Shown here: positions 22,222 through 31,289 of the stretch, piece after piece
Layout of the letters: every line of letters begins with the position of its first letter
Position numbering within the stretch: position 1 is the first letter of the stretch
DNA from: Rhodococcus sp. PAMC28707
GTDB lineage: Bacteria; Actinomycetota; Actinomycetes; Mycobacteriales; Mycobacteriaceae
Assembly: GCF_004795915.1 (NCBI RefSeq)
Contig: NZ_CP039253.1
Location: 2,728,001 to 2,792,000 of the forward strand
Direction of reading: 5' to 3'
DNA: 64,000 nucleotides
The notes under the pieces: model-generated
Databases searched by the model: none
What the model was told of the DNA's origin: nothing
The model's input: the letters and a program-made list of their open reading frames with translations, nothing else
Program-made: the position numbers and the translations under genes

Positions 22222-22280
22222 TCGTCTGCGGACTGCGGGTTCGCCCCTCCCCACCGCTTCGCCCGCTCCGCCCGAGCCCA

Positions 22281-22335
22281 CCGCTTCAATGGTCCACTCA
22301 TACGATCTGATGTCTTCGATGTGACATTCAAGCGG
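22281..22335 (+). repeat. 55-bp palindromic intergenic repeat, copy A
   Basis: The element starts CCGCTTCAATG and ends CATTCAAGCGG, which are near-perfect inverted ends (10 of 11). It shares a 20-base perfect core, TGGTCCACTCATACGATCTG, with the reverse complement of copy B at 45343-45397; overall 41 of 55 positions agree. It lies between the clpC terminator and the MFS transporter gene. Confidence 0.8.
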
Positions 22336-22403
22336 CTGCGTAACCGACGGATTCGCACGCAGGGGGTGAGGCGGAGGACGCAACGCTGGGTTCTACTGAG
22401 TGC

Positions 22404-23993
22404 GTGACTACTCTCGACAGGCACACAGCGCCCGCGCGGGCCGGCTTGGTTCTGTTCGTCCTCATCCTCGTTGCTTCCGTCGCAAACCTGAATTTGGCGG
22501 TCGCCAACGTCGCACTGCCGGAAATCGGTAGAGACTTCGACGCCAGTCAGACGCAGCTCAATCTGATCGCGGTCGCGTATTCGCTCGGCCTCGCTGGTTC
22601 GGTCCTCTATCTCGGTGCTCTCGGGGACCGCTATGGGCGCAAACTGTTGTTGGTTCTAGGAATGGGGTTGTCGATACCAGCCTGTGTCATCGCCGGTTTC
22701 GCTCCCAATTTCGAGATCCTGTTCGGTGCCAGGTTGCTCGGTGGTGTGGCCGCAGGCATGGCCTACCCGACGACCCTGGCACTGATCACTGCGTTGTGGT
22801 CCGGTGCTTCGCGCACGAAAGCAATCGCCTTGTGGTCGGCTCTCGGAGGCGCCATGTCGGCGCTCGGACCACTGTTGTCCGGGGCGTTGCTGGAGAAGTT
22901 CGAATGGGGATCGGTCTTCCTGGTGACGTCGCCGCTGGCGTTACTCGCCCTGGTTCTGGCAGCTGCCTTCGTGCCTGGGCATGTGAACGAGACGACCGAT
23001 CCGGTGGACAATCTCGGCGGGATCGTATCGGTCGTGTTCATTGCAGCGCTGGTGCTCAGCATCAATTTTGCGCCGGTGGACGGTATGGGAGCCGTCGCAC
23101 TCGGGCTGGGTGCGATTGCTCTTGCAGCGGGGGCGGTATTTCTCCTCCGGCAGAGTCGCACGTCGTTTCCGCTGTTCGATCTGAAAATCGCGCGGCGGAG
23201 AATATTCTGGGTAGCGGCCCTGGCCGGGATCATCGTGTTCGGTTCGCTGATGGGTGTCATCTTCGTCGGCCAACAGTTTCTGCAGAACGTTCTCGGTTAC
23301 TCGACGCTTGCCGCTGGTGCGTCGACGCTACCTGCGGCCGTCGCGATGGTGTTGGTGGCTCCGCAGTCGGCGAAGTTGGTGGAGCGCAGGGGGTCGCGAT
23401 TCACCTTGCTGCTCGGCTACCTCTTCATCGTTCTCGGATTGGTGATGGCGTGGCTGACATGGAAGGAAGACGTCTCCTATGCTGTGGTGGCGATCAGTTA
23501 CGTGCTGCTCGGCGTCGGAGTCGGGCTTGCAGGCACACCGGCCTCGCGTTCGTTGACCGGCTCGGTGCCGGTCGATCGCGCCGGCATGGCCTCGGGAACA
23601 GCGGATCTTCAACGCGATCTCGGCGGAGCGATCATGCAATCGACATTGGGTGCGCTGCTCACCGCTGGGTATGCGGCATCGTTGGCCTCGCAGATTTCGA
23701 GTTCGCCGGATGCGGCCAGCATCAGCGCGGAAACTCAGTCGATTCTCACCAAGTCGTTTTCGTCGGCAACTGATTTGGCGAGCAGCTATCCGCAGTACGC
23801 CGATCAGATCATCGGCGCAGCCAAACAAGCTTTTCTCGACGGCGATCAAATGTCTTATGCCGCGGCGATAATCGTGGTTCTGGTCGGCACTGTTCTGGTC
23901 TTTTTCGCTTTTCCGGGTCGTGACGAAGAGAAAAAGCTTCTCGCTCAATATCATTCGATCGACGAGGGTCGATCTGCAACGCCGATCGACTGA
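22404..23993 (+). CDS. MFS drug/proton antiporter, DHA2 family (14 TM)
   Basis: The 529-aa integral membrane protein has about 14 helices. The MFS loop 2-3 signature GALGDRYGRKLLL follows the second helix, and GVAAGMAYPTTLALI is the region of motif C-type packing. NLAVANVALPEIGRDF is typical of DHA2 multidrug exporters. The start is GTG. No TetR or other regulator is adjacent, so the substrate cannot be guessed. A copy of the 55-bp palindrome sits about 70 bp upstream. Confidence 0.85.
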   Translation: MTTLDRHTAPARAGLVLFVLILVASVANLNLAVANVALPEIGRDFDASQTQLNLIAVAYSLGLAGSVLYLGALGDRYGRKLLLVLGMGLSIPACVIAGFAPNFEILFGARLLGGVAAGMAYPTTLALITALWSGASRTKAIALWSALGGAMSALGPLLSGALLEKFEWGSVFLVTSPLALLALVLAAAFVPGHVNETTDPVDNLGGIVSVVFIAALVLSINFAPVDGMGAVALGLGAIALAAGAVFLLRQSRTSFPLFDLKIARRRIFWVAALAGIIVFGSLMGVIFVGQQFLQNVLGYSTLAAGASTLPAAVAMVLVAPQSAKLVERRGSRFTLLLGYLFIVLGLVMAWLTWKEDVSYAVVAISYVLLGVGVGLAGTPASRSLTGSVPVDRAGMASGTADLQRDLGGAIMQSTLGALLTAGYAASLASQISSSPDAASISAETQSILTKSFSSATDLASSYPQYADQIIGAAKQAFLDGDQMSYAAAIIVVLVGTVLVFFAFPGRDEEKKLLAQYHSIDEGRSATPID

Positions 23994-24056
23994 CCCGGTT
24001 AGCCTAGGATTCTCCGGGCTCATCCGAGCCTGTATCGAACGAGGAGTCGAAAAGCG

Positions 24057-24494
24057 ATGCCTACACGCACTTCACGCACGGCCTGGAACGGAACCTTGGA
24101 GAAAGGGTCGGGTCAGGTCGAGTTGACCAGTTCGGGTGCTGCGACATTCGACGTGTCCTTCCCCAAGCGCGCGGCTGAAAACGCCGATGGCACGACGAGT
24201 CCGGAGGAGCTCATAGCTGCAGCGCATTCGGCTTGTTATGCGATGCAACTGTCGGCCGTGATCGCCGAGGCGGGCGGTACTCCGCAGAGCCTCGACGTGA
24301 CTGCGGAGGTCTCGCTCGGACCGGATACGCCGGGCTTCAAGCTCACCGGGATCAAGCTCACCGTCCGAGCCGAAGTCGACGGTCTCGATGCCGATGGTTT
24401 CGCGAAGGCTGCGCAGGCCGCGAAGGAAACCTGTCCGGTGAGCAAGGCACTGACCGGGGTCGACATCACGTTGGATGCTGCGCTCGAATCCTGA
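24057..24494 (+). CDS. OsmC/Ohr-family thiol peroxidase
   Basis: The 145-aa protein has the two redox cysteines of the family in AAHSACYAMQLS and AKETCPVSKAL. It most resembles the OsmC branch (TSPEELIAAAHSACYA), which reduces organic hydroperoxides. The start ATG has GAGGAG upstream. It appears to stand alone after the MFS gene. Confidence 0.9.
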   Translation: MPTRTSRTAWNGTLEKGSGQVELTSSGAATFDVSFPKRAAENADGTTSPEELIAAAHSACYAMQLSAVIAEAGGTPQSLDVTAEVSLGPDTPGFKLTGIKLTVRAEVDGLDADGFAKAAQAAKETCPVSKALTGVDITLDAALES

Positions 24495-24629
24495 TTTCCA
24501 TCGGGCTCCACCAAAGATGAGATCCAACCAATCCGCTGAGGTGCTCGCTCCGAATGTCCATTGTTGGACCGTTTCTACTCGGTGTCGGGCACGGCTGTAG
24601 TCGGTGGACAAGGGGACGCTCTGAAAAGA

Positions 24630-27068
24630 ATGCGCTGGTCGTGGTTTCTGCTGGTGGGGTTGTCGGGCACGGGGTTGTACCTCCTACTGCCCGCGGGCCT
24701 TCCGCGCTCGATCGCCAATGGCGTGCTGATGGCGGTGGCATTGGCCTTCGTCGTCTTCGGCGCCCGGATGAATCGGTCGGTGAACGGCGTCAGCTGGACA
24801 CTGTGGGTTGTAGGCCTGCTTGCGTGGGGTTTGGGCAATCTCGTCGGCAACCCGCGTCACACGATGATGATGTCCTGGGCAGATGTTCTTTGGGTCGGTG
24901 GCCATCTGGCGCTCATCGTCGGGCTACTGCTGTTTCGGGTGGGCAACGCGCGAGCGTTCCGGGTGGAGGACGTCCTAGAGGGAGCGATCGTCGCCATCGG
25001 TGTCGCACTGGCGACATGGATAGTTGTCATCTCGGCGCGAGTGGAAACAAGTCTGGACATGACTTCGTTCGTCAATCACTGGCAGGCCATCGTCTACGCC
25101 GGAGCCGACGGTTTTCTCGTATCGCTGATGGTGATTCTGCTGCTCTCGAAAAGGGCACGGAAGGCACCGTTCGCACTGGCTGCTTGCGCGTTCCTTTTCT
25201 TCTTCGCGGGTACCTGGATTTCGCGTGTCGCCGTCAGCGTCGAGGTGCGCGACTCGGCCGTCGTGCAGGCCTGCTGGCTCGCTGGGTTCGTCCTCGCCGG
25301 ATCGGTGGCCTTGTATCCGCCTTCTCGTGCATGGAAACCCCGTCAGGGTCCCAAATCGCACTTCGTGCTCGATCGCACCCGCCTGGTCGGGTTGGGGTTG
25401 GCGATACTGATGGCTCCCACGGTGATGGCAGTGCAATTGGCGCGCGGGCTTCCAGCGGCCGAGTGGGGTTGGGTTGTACTCGGCTCCACGATGGTGATCA
25501 TTGCGCTTGCGGCGGCCCGGATAGCGTGTTTCCTGCGGGTGCTCTGCAGGCAGGCTGCCGCGCTGACCCGTGCGGCCATATCCGATCCCGTCACCGGGCT
25601 TGCGAATCGCACCCACCTCGGTGAGCTCCTCGACCTGTCGATTCAGTCCGCAGGCGAGGCGGGGATTGTGGTGATGGTCGTGGACATCGACAGGTTCGCC
25701 CACGTCAACGAGACGTTCGGCTATGCCGTCGGCGATCGGGTGCTGCGGGAGATCGGGGACCGATTGGTCTCGGCAGCCGTCGTGGATGCGGTCGTCGGAA
25801 GATTGGGTGGCGATCAGTTCGTCGTATCCGTCCCCGCAGACTCGATGGAGCTGTCGCCGTCTCGGTGCGCCGAGCACTTTCAACGTGCGGTGAATCGCAC
25901 CATGTTCGTCACCGATATCAACGTCGCGCTCGAGGCCACGGTCGGAATGGCCTTGTCCGCCGATCAACCCGGTGTCGACGCCCAAGGATTGTTGCAACAT
26001 GCGCACGTGGCATTGACGTCGGCCAAGCACGAGCACACTCGACTATCGGTGTACGCACCCTCCATGGACTGCGATCGCCATGAGCAGATGCGTTTGCTGG
26101 GGGAATTGAAGACAGCGCTGAGCGAACGCCAGCTCACAGTCTTCTTTCAACCCTGTCTCGATCTCGGATCCGGATCGGTGACCGGCGTCGAAGCGCTCAT
26201 TCGTTGGCAGCATCCACGAGAGGGTTTGATCGCCCCCTCGTCGTTTCTTCCAGATGCCGAGCGCACCGGCATGCTGCCCGCAATCACCGCCTATGTCCTC
26301 GAGGATGCACTGGCATGCTGTAGTGCACTGCGCCGCAACGGATCCAACATTCGGGTCGCGATCAATCTCTCGGTCCGGAATTTGATCGACCCCACGCTCG
26401 TCGGGCAGGTTGAACGGGCACTCCAGCGTCACGATCTGCCTCCGGCTGCCGTGGAATTCGAAGTGACGGAGACCTCGGCAATGACCGATACACGTCGGTC
26501 GGTCGATTCCCTTGTCGCGCTGCGCGATCTGGGTGTGACCATTGCAATCGACGACTACGGGACCGGATACAGCTCGCTCGCATATTTACGTTCGCTGCCC
26601 GTTCAGACTCTGAAGATCGACAAGTCGTTCGTGACGGCGATGAACAGCCAGCCCATCAACGCCTCGATCGTGCGGTCGACGATCGACCTGGCACGCAGTC
26701 TCGGAATGAGCGTGGTGTCGGAGGGGGTCGAGGACGAGGACACGTTGAATCGACTTCGCGCACTCGGGTGTGACGGCGCGCAGGGCTTCCATATCGGACG
26801 CCCGGTGCCGGCCGAAGAATTAGCGGAATCGATCGCTCGCATCGAACGCGAGCTCGGTGGCACCGCGTCGCAGGAACTATTACCGACAACGGGCACTCCG
26901 ACGGGACGTCAGGACTTGGCTGCGACGTCCAGGACTACTTCGAATTCGAGTAACGATGCTCCAGAGGCGACGGGCTTGGCGCGCTCGCCCGAATGCGCTG
27001 CCCTGGATGGGCCCGCCGACCACGCCTGGAATGCCTCCTCGCTCTCCCATTGCGTCACCACGAAGTAG
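24630..27068 (+). CDS. Membrane GGDEF-EAL protein (c-di-GMP turnover), paralogue 1
   Basis: The N-terminal 300 residues form about 8-10 membrane helices. A GGDEF domain follows (VVDIDRFAHVNETFGYAVGD) in which the signature reads GGDQF, so cyclase activity is doubtful. The EAL domain looks intact: GVEALIRW, INLSVRNL, EVTETSA, IDDYGTGYSS, LKIDK, SEGVED and GAQGF. It is therefore more likely a c-di-GMP phosphodiesterase. The ATG at 24630 directly precedes the first helix; a TTG at 24561 would add 23 residues. The last ~52 codons lie antisense to mhuD. A gene of the same architecture is at 59485-61788. Confidence 0.85.
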   Translation: MRWSWFLLVGLSGTGLYLLLPAGLPRSIANGVLMAVALAFVVFGARMNRSVNGVSWTLWVVGLLAWGLGNLVGNPRHTMMMSWADVLWVGGHLALIVGLLLFRVGNARAFRVEDVLEGAIVAIGVALATWIVVISARVETSLDMTSFVNHWQAIVYAGADGFLVSLMVILLLSKRARKAPFALAACAFLFFFAGTWISRVAVSVEVRDSAVVQACWLAGFVLAGSVALYPPSRAWKPRQGPKSHFVLDRTRLVGLGLAILMAPTVMAVQLARGLPAAEWGWVVLGSTMVIIALAAARIACFLRVLCRQAAALTRAAISDPVTGLANRTHLGELLDLSIQSAGEAGIVVMVVDIDRFAHVNETFGYAVGDRVLREIGDRLVSAAVVDAVVGRLGGDQFVVSVPADSMELSPSRCAEHFQRAVNRTMFVTDINVALEATVGMALSADQPGVDAQGLLQHAHVALTSAKHEHTRLSVYAPSMDCDRHEQMRLLGELKTALSERQLTVFFQPCLDLGSGSVTGVEALIRWQHPREGLIAPSSFLPDAERTGMLPAITAYVLEDALACCSALRRNGSNIRVAINLSVRNLIDPTLVGQVERALQRHDLPPAAVEFEVTETSAMTDTRRSVDSLVALRDLGVTIAIDDYGTGYSSLAYLRSLPVQTLKIDKSFVTAMNSQPINASIVRSTIDLARSLGMSVVSEGVEDEDTLNRLRALGCDGAQGFHIGRPVPAEELAESIARIERELGGTASQELLPTTGTPTGRQDLAATSRTTSNSSNDAPEATGLARSPECAALDGPADHAWNASSLSHCVTTK

Positions 27069-27217
27069 CGGGTTTCACCCTTGACCGGGCGCAGAAGTTG
27101 GAAGCCGAGAAAACCTGGCGAACCTTCGACAGCGCCCGCGCGGGCCGCGAAACGCTTCTCCAATTCCGCGCCTGCACCCTCGGGAACTTCGATTGCATTT
27201 ATCTTCACGACAGCCAT
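26909..27217 (-). CDS. mhuD: Haem-degrading monooxygenase MhuD
   Basis: This is a small antibiotic-biosynthesis-monooxygenase-fold enzyme. It is near-identical in layout to M. tuberculosis Rv3592 (MhuD), which opens haem to mycobilin and frees iron. Key residues Asn7, Trp66 and His75 are all present with the same numbering, within MAVVKINAIEV and QWESEEAFQAWSAGPSRAAH. The ATG at 27217 is chosen by this alignment; eight upstream codons are rejected. It is divergent from the alpha/beta hydrolase gene, as in M. tuberculosis. Its 3' half overlaps the GGDEF-EAL gene on the other strand. Confidence 0.92.
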   Translation of the reverse strand: MAVVKINAIEVPEGAGAELEKRFAARAGAVEGSPGFLGFQLLRPVKGETRYFVVTQWESEEAFQAWSAGPSRAAHSGERAKPVASGASLLEFEVVLDVAAKS

Positions 27218-27255
27218 GACCGAGAGGCTACTCGGTCGCACGGAAAGCTACAGTC

Positions 27256-27999
27256 GTGACGATGCTGCACGACGAGGGTGGGGACGGGCGACCGATCTTG
27301 CTGTTGCACGGGTTGATGGGTAGCGCGCGAACGTGGCGACGCCAAGTGCCGTGGCTGCGTGCGTTCGGCCACGTCTACACCTACGACGCGCCGGGGCACG
27401 GCAGGCCCACTCCGCGCGGGATCGATACCGAGGCGTTCGTCGAGGACCTGACCGCTCATGTGGAGCAAATCGGGGAATGTGTCGTCATCGGACATTCGAT
27501 GGGTTCGCTGCACGGCTGGTGTCTCGCGGCGGCGAGACCCGATCTGGTGGCAGGATTGGTCGTCGAGGACATCGCACCGGACTTCCGCGGGCGCACGGCC
27601 GATGATTGGGCTGCACTCATTCGTCGGTGGCCACAGCCGTTCGTGACCGAATCGGCGGTACGTGAGTTCTTCGGTGACGTCGCAGGGCAGTACTTTCTGG
27701 ATTCCTTCCAGCGTCGAGACGACGGCTGGTATCTCCACGGTGACGTATCGACGTTCGAGGCAATCTCGCAGGAGTGGGGTACGAGGCACTTCTGGAACGA
27801 ATGGGAATCCGTCACCGCTCCGTCGTTGCTGATCGAGGGTGCGTCCGGAATCACACCTCCGGGGCAAATGCGTCGGATGCACGAGAGGAACGCCAAGTCG
27901 AGCTACGTACTGATTCCAGGGGCGGCGCATCTCGTGCACGATGAGCAGCCCGAGCTCTACCGCGCAGCTGTGGAAGTGTTCCTCCGACAACTACGATGA
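27256..27999 (+). CDS. Alpha/beta hydrolase (Rv3591c position)
   Basis: The 247-aa protein has the nucleophile elbow VIGHSMGSLHG (Ser catalytic), the oxyanion region ILLLHGLMGSARTW, and a likely catalytic His in PGAAHLVHDEQ near the C-terminus. The substrate is unknown. The start GTG at 27256 has GGAAAG upstream; an ATG two codons later is possible. It overlaps the next hydrolase gene by 4 bases and diverges from mhuD by 38 bp. Confidence 0.85.
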   Translation: MTMLHDEGGDGRPILLLHGLMGSARTWRRQVPWLRAFGHVYTYDAPGHGRPTPRGIDTEAFVEDLTAHVEQIGECVVIGHSMGSLHGWCLAAARPDLVAGLVVEDIAPDFRGRTADDWAALIRRWPQPFVTESAVREFFGDVAGQYFLDSFQRRDDGWYLHGDVSTFEAISQEWGTRHFWNEWESVTAPSLLIEGASGITPPGQMRRMHERNAKSSYVLIPGAAHLVHDEQPELYRAAVEVFLRQLR

Positions 28000-28811
28000 C
28001 GCGAATGTCCCTGGTGAAGCTCAATGGAATCGATATCAACTTCGACGTCAAAGGTACCGGCCCGCTCGTCGTTTTGGTGATGGGATCGGGGAGCCCGGGG
28101 CGGGTATGGCAGACGCACCAGGTGCCGGCACTGGTGAAGGCAGGCTTTCAGGTCCTCACGTTCGACAACCGAGGGATAGCGCCGTCGTCGGAGTGCGGCG
28201 CCGGCATGGTGCTCGACGATCTGGTGGCTGACACCGCCGCGTTGATCGAGCACGTGGGCGCAGCACCGGCACGAGTCGTCGGAACGTCGATGGGCGCGCG
28301 TGTCACCCAGGAACTCGCGTTGGCGCGGCCGGACCTCGTCTCGCACGCAGTCATGATGGCGACGTACGGCCGTTCCTCGACGATGCAGAAGGCAATGGCC
28401 CAGGGCGAAAAAGATCTGTACGACGCGAGCATCACACTCCCGGCGACCTACCGCGCGGCAATCACCGCAATGAACAATTTTGCACCGAAAACCCTGCGCG
28501 ACGAGGCGGCGATCGGTGACTGGCTCGCCGTCATGGAGTTCTCCGGCGGCAGCAGATCGGCGGGTAAGCGAGCGCAGATCGGCCTCGAAATGCGTGCCGG
28601 ATCCGAACGACTCACCGCATATCGCACGATTGCAGCCAAGACCCTCGTGGTGGGATTCGCCGACGACCGGCTCATCCCCGTCCATCTGAGCCGCGAAGTC
28701 GCGCAGGCGATTCCGGACGCTCGGTACGAGGAGATCCCGGACACCGGACACTTCGGCTACCTCGAGCGTCCCGAGAAGGTCAACGAAGTGCTCATCGACT
28801 TCTTGCGCTGA
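27996..28811 (+). CDS. Alpha/beta hydrolase
   Basis: This is a second alpha/beta hydrolase, co-translated with the first (ATGA overlap). The nucleophile elbow is VVGTSMGARVTQELA, the strand before it is QVLTFDNRGIAPSSE, and the catalytic His is probably in EIPDTGHFGYLERPE. The sequence resembles the haloperoxidase/3-oxoadipate enol-lactonase-like group rather than its neighbour, so the two are not a recent duplication. The substrate is unknown. Confidence 0.85.
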   Translation: MTRMSLVKLNGIDINFDVKGTGPLVVLVMGSGSPGRVWQTHQVPALVKAGFQVLTFDNRGIAPSSECGAGMVLDDLVADTAALIEHVGAAPARVVGTSMGARVTQELALARPDLVSHAVMMATYGRSSTMQKAMAQGEKDLYDASITLPATYRAAITAMNNFAPKTLRDEAAIGDWLAVMEFSGGSRSAGKRAQIGLEMRAGSERLTAYRTIAAKTLVVGFADDRLIPVHLSREVAQAIPDARYEEIPDTGHFGYLERPEKVNEVLIDFLR

Positions 28812-28826
28812 CATACGGGTCACCGG

Positions 28827-29723
28827 CTATCCGAGACCGGTCGGGGACCCCGCATCACCAGCCAGAGCGAAAAGCCCAGCCGCCGTCTGCTCGATCAGGC
28901 CGTCCACGAGCAGGGAGTCCAAGGCGCGATCGCGTTGCCCGGGATCGCTGAGCCACACGACGTCCAACCGAGCCCGATCCACCGGACCGTCGGTTTCACG
29001 TAGAACCGACATCAGTTTCCCGCGGACCTGCCGGTCGGTGCCCGCGAACTTCTGCACTTTCTTGGCGGGCCCGGTGTATGCAGGGCGGCCCGCTTCGATC
29101 CACGAGCACTCGGGTAACGGGCACAGCAGGCAGGCAGGATTCTTGGCGGTGCAGATCAACGCGCCCAATTCCATCAGTGCTGCCGAATACCTGGCCGCGC
29201 GCGCGTTCCCCGCGGGAAGCAACGCCTCGACGTCGGCGAGATCCCGTGTCGTCGACGGGTTGCCCGGTTCCGCAGCGCCGTGCACTGCCCGAGCGACGAC
29301 GCGTCGAACATTGGTGTCGACGACGGGGACTCGCCGGCCGTACGCGAAGCATGCGACAGCGCGAGCCGTGTACGCACCGATGCCCGGCAACGACAGCAGC
29401 GTCTCGACGTCCTGCGGCACGGCGTCGCCGTGCTCGGTGGTCAACACTCCCGCGCACTGATGTAAACGCAACGCCCGACGCGGATAGCCCAACTTGCCCC
29501 ATGCGCGCAGGACATCGGCTTGCGAAGATGCCGCCATCGCCGACGGGACGGGCCACCGTGCGACCCACTCTTCCCAGATCGGAGCAACGCGGGATACAGG
29601 CGTCTGCTGCAGCATGATTTCGCTCATCAGAATCTGCCAAGCGCTGACACCTGGCCGTCGCCACGGCAGGTCGCGCTCCTCGGTGTCGAACCACCCGAGA
29701 AGTGCAACTGGACTGATCGGCAC
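28827..29723 (-). CDS. mutY: A/G-specific adenine glycosylase
   Basis: The enzyme removes adenine opposite 8-oxoguanine. Catalytic Glu is in SEIMLQQTPVSRV, the helix-hairpin-helix is LPGIGAYTARAV, the catalytic Asp is in VPVVDTNVRRVV, and the 4Fe-4S ligands are in CTAKNPACLLCPLPEC (C-x6-C-x2-C-x5-C). The open frame extends to a TTG at 29783, but the GTG at 29723 has GAGGAG six bases upstream and leaves room for the divergent carbonic anhydrase promoter. The length of 298 aa matches Rv3589. Confidence 0.94.
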   Translation of the reverse strand: MPISPVALLGWFDTEERDLPWRRPGVSAWQILMSEIMLQQTPVSRVAPIWEEWVARWPVPSAMAASSQADVLRAWGKLGYPRRALRLHQCAGVLTTEHGDAVPQDVETLLSLPGIGAYTARAVACFAYGRRVPVVDTNVRRVVARAVHGAAEPGNPSTTRDLADVEALLPAGNARAARYSAALMELGALICTAKNPACLLCPLPECSWIEAGRPAYTGPAKKVQKFAGTDRQVRGKLMSVLRETDGPVDRARLDVVWLSDPGQRDRALDSLLVDGLIEQTAAGLFALAGDAGSPTGLG

Positions 29724-29782
29724 GCTTGTCTCCTCGGGTTCTTCGGTATCCGACTCGCCGGTAACAGCGGGATCGGTGCACA

Positions 29783-30415
29783 ATGGTGCCTATGCCTTCG
29801 ACGAATCCGATAACCGCCTGGAAGTCTCTTCGAGAGGGTAACCAGCGGTTCATCGCAGGCGAATCTCTGCACCCGAGCCAGGGTATCGAGGACCGTGCCC
29901 GTCTCGCCGAGGAGCAGCACCCACGCGCCGTGCTCTTCGGTTGCGCGGACTCCCGGGTCGCCGCCGAGATCATCTTCGACCAGGGCCTCGGCGACATGTT
30001 CGTCGTCCGAACCGCAGGCCACGTCATCGATTCCTCCGTCCTCGGCTCGATCGAATACGGTGTGGCGATTCTCGATGTGCCGCTCATCGTCGTGCTCGGC
30101 CACGATGGCTGCGGGGCAGTCAAAGCAACTCTCGACGCGTTGGACACCGGTGACATCCCCGGCGGCTACATTCGTGACCTCGTCGAACGCGTCACCCCGT
30201 CCGTGCTGTCAGCCCGCCGTGACGGCTACTCCAACGTCGACGATTTCGAGGCAAGGCACGTCGAGGAGACCGGCAATCTGTTGATGCAGCGGTCGCGGAT
30301 CATCGCGGAGAAGGTCGACGCCGGGGAAGTTGCCATCGTCGGCCTGACCTATCAGTTGTCCGAAGGCAACGCTCGCTTGCGCGGGGTAATCGGTGATATC
30401 GGCGAGCTTCCCTGA
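29783..30415 (+). CDS. Beta-class carbonic anhydrase
   Basis: The zinc enzyme interconverts CO2 and bicarbonate. Ligands are in FGCADSRVAAEIIFDQ (Cys, with the Asp-Arg pair) and in GHDGCGAVKA (His and Cys). It is 210 aa and corresponds to the Rv3588c (CanB) position, divergent from mutY. An ATG at 29792 is an equally possible start. Confidence 0.92.
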   Translation: MVPMPSTNPITAWKSLREGNQRFIAGESLHPSQGIEDRARLAEEQHPRAVLFGCADSRVAAEIIFDQGLGDMFVVRTAGHVIDSSVLGSIEYGVAILDVPLIVVLGHDGCGAVKATLDALDTGDIPGGYIRDLVERVTPSVLSARRDGYSNVDDFEARHVEETGNLLMQRSRIIAEKVDAGEVAIVGLTYQLSEGNARLRGVIGDIGELP

Positions 30416-30512
30416 GCTTGTTCGTCGATCAGACGGTTTCTTCGTGACCTACAAGGCGACACGCCGCAGGCGCTTCAGAGAATCGTAGCTGCGTAACGCA
30501 TACGGTTGGTCT

Positions 30513-31265
30513 GTGTTGGAACCAAGTGGGCCGTTGCCTCCCGAAATCTATTGGCGTCGTCGCGCACTCGCCATCGGTGCGGCTGTCGTGGTGCTCGGTT
30601 TGATCGTGTGGTTCATCTCCTCGCTCAGTGGTAGCAACGAAGAGCCGCCGCAGGCAGAGCCGGCAGGTGTCGTGACGTCTCCGGGTCCGGACGCAACGCC
30701 GAGTGCCTCCGCCGCAGCCAAGGAATCGGGTGCATCCTCGGCAGGTTCGGGTGCTGGATCCGGCGCATCGGCATCCGGTGGGTCCGCATCCGGTGGTTCC
30801 GGAAGTGGCAGGTCTACGAGCAGTGGAGCGTCCACGACGGCCTCCAAGCCGGCCGGGGCAGCTGCCGTCCCGAGCAACCAGTGCTCGGATCAAAGCCTCG
30901 CCATCAAGGCGACGCCGGACAAAGCGTCGTACAAGGTCGGCGAAGAGCCCGGCTTCACCGTCGTCATCACCAACATCAGTTCCCTCGAGTGCCAGCGCGA
31001 CGTGGGTGCAGGCCTGCAGCAGGCGCTCGTGTACACGCTCGACGATCTGCGGATCTGGTCCAACACCGATTGCTTTCCCGACGCGCAATCCGACCTGCGG
31101 ACGTTCAAGCCCGGCGAGCAGGCAGGGTTCACCGTCAAGTGGTCCGGTACCAATTCGGTTCCCGGCTGTGGAGAGGAGCGGATACCTGTCGGCGTCGGCT
31201 CGTACAAGGTGATCGCTCAACTCGGTGAGCTGCGTAGCTCTCCCGAGCCATTCAACATGACCTGA
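30513..31265 (+). CDS. Single-pass membrane protein with Ser/Gly-rich linker (Rv3587c-like)
   Basis: A short cytoplasmic start is followed by one membrane helix (about residues 15-33). A low-complexity Ser/Gly/Ala/Pro linker of about 75 residues follows, then an extracytoplasmic beta-rich domain with four cysteines (NQCSD, LECQR, NTDCFP, PGCGEE), probably two disulfides. The position between carbonic anhydrase and disA matches Rv3587c. There is no clear Shine-Dalgarno sequence; TACGGT at 30501-30506 suggests a leaderless GTG start. Function is unknown. Confidence 0.75.
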   Translation: MLEPSGPLPPEIYWRRRALAIGAAVVVLGLIVWFISSLSGSNEEPPQAEPAGVVTSPGPDATPSASAAAKESGASSAGSGAGSGASASGGSASGGSGSGRSTSSGASTTASKPAGAAAVPSNQCSDQSLAIKATPDKASYKVGEEPGFTVVITNISSLECQRDVGAGLQQALVYTLDDLRIWSNTDCFPDAQSDLRTFKPGEQAGFTVKWSGTNSVPGCGEERIPVGVGSYKVIAQLGELRSSPEPFNMT

Positions 31266-31289
31266 TCCGGCCGGTGCATGCGGGTCCGA

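Noticed and set aside
19584..22424. 946-codon open frame on the minus strand across clpC
   Set aside because: It is the antisense shadow of clpC caused by strong third-position GC bias. The sequence is repetitive Leu/Asp/Val without domains, and clpC is certain.
26800..26900. Frameshift in the GGDEF-EAL gene as the cause of the mhuD overlap
   Set aside because: The EAL domain reads cleanly to its end in one frame, so a simple lost stop explains it; a sequencing error cannot be excluded without reads.
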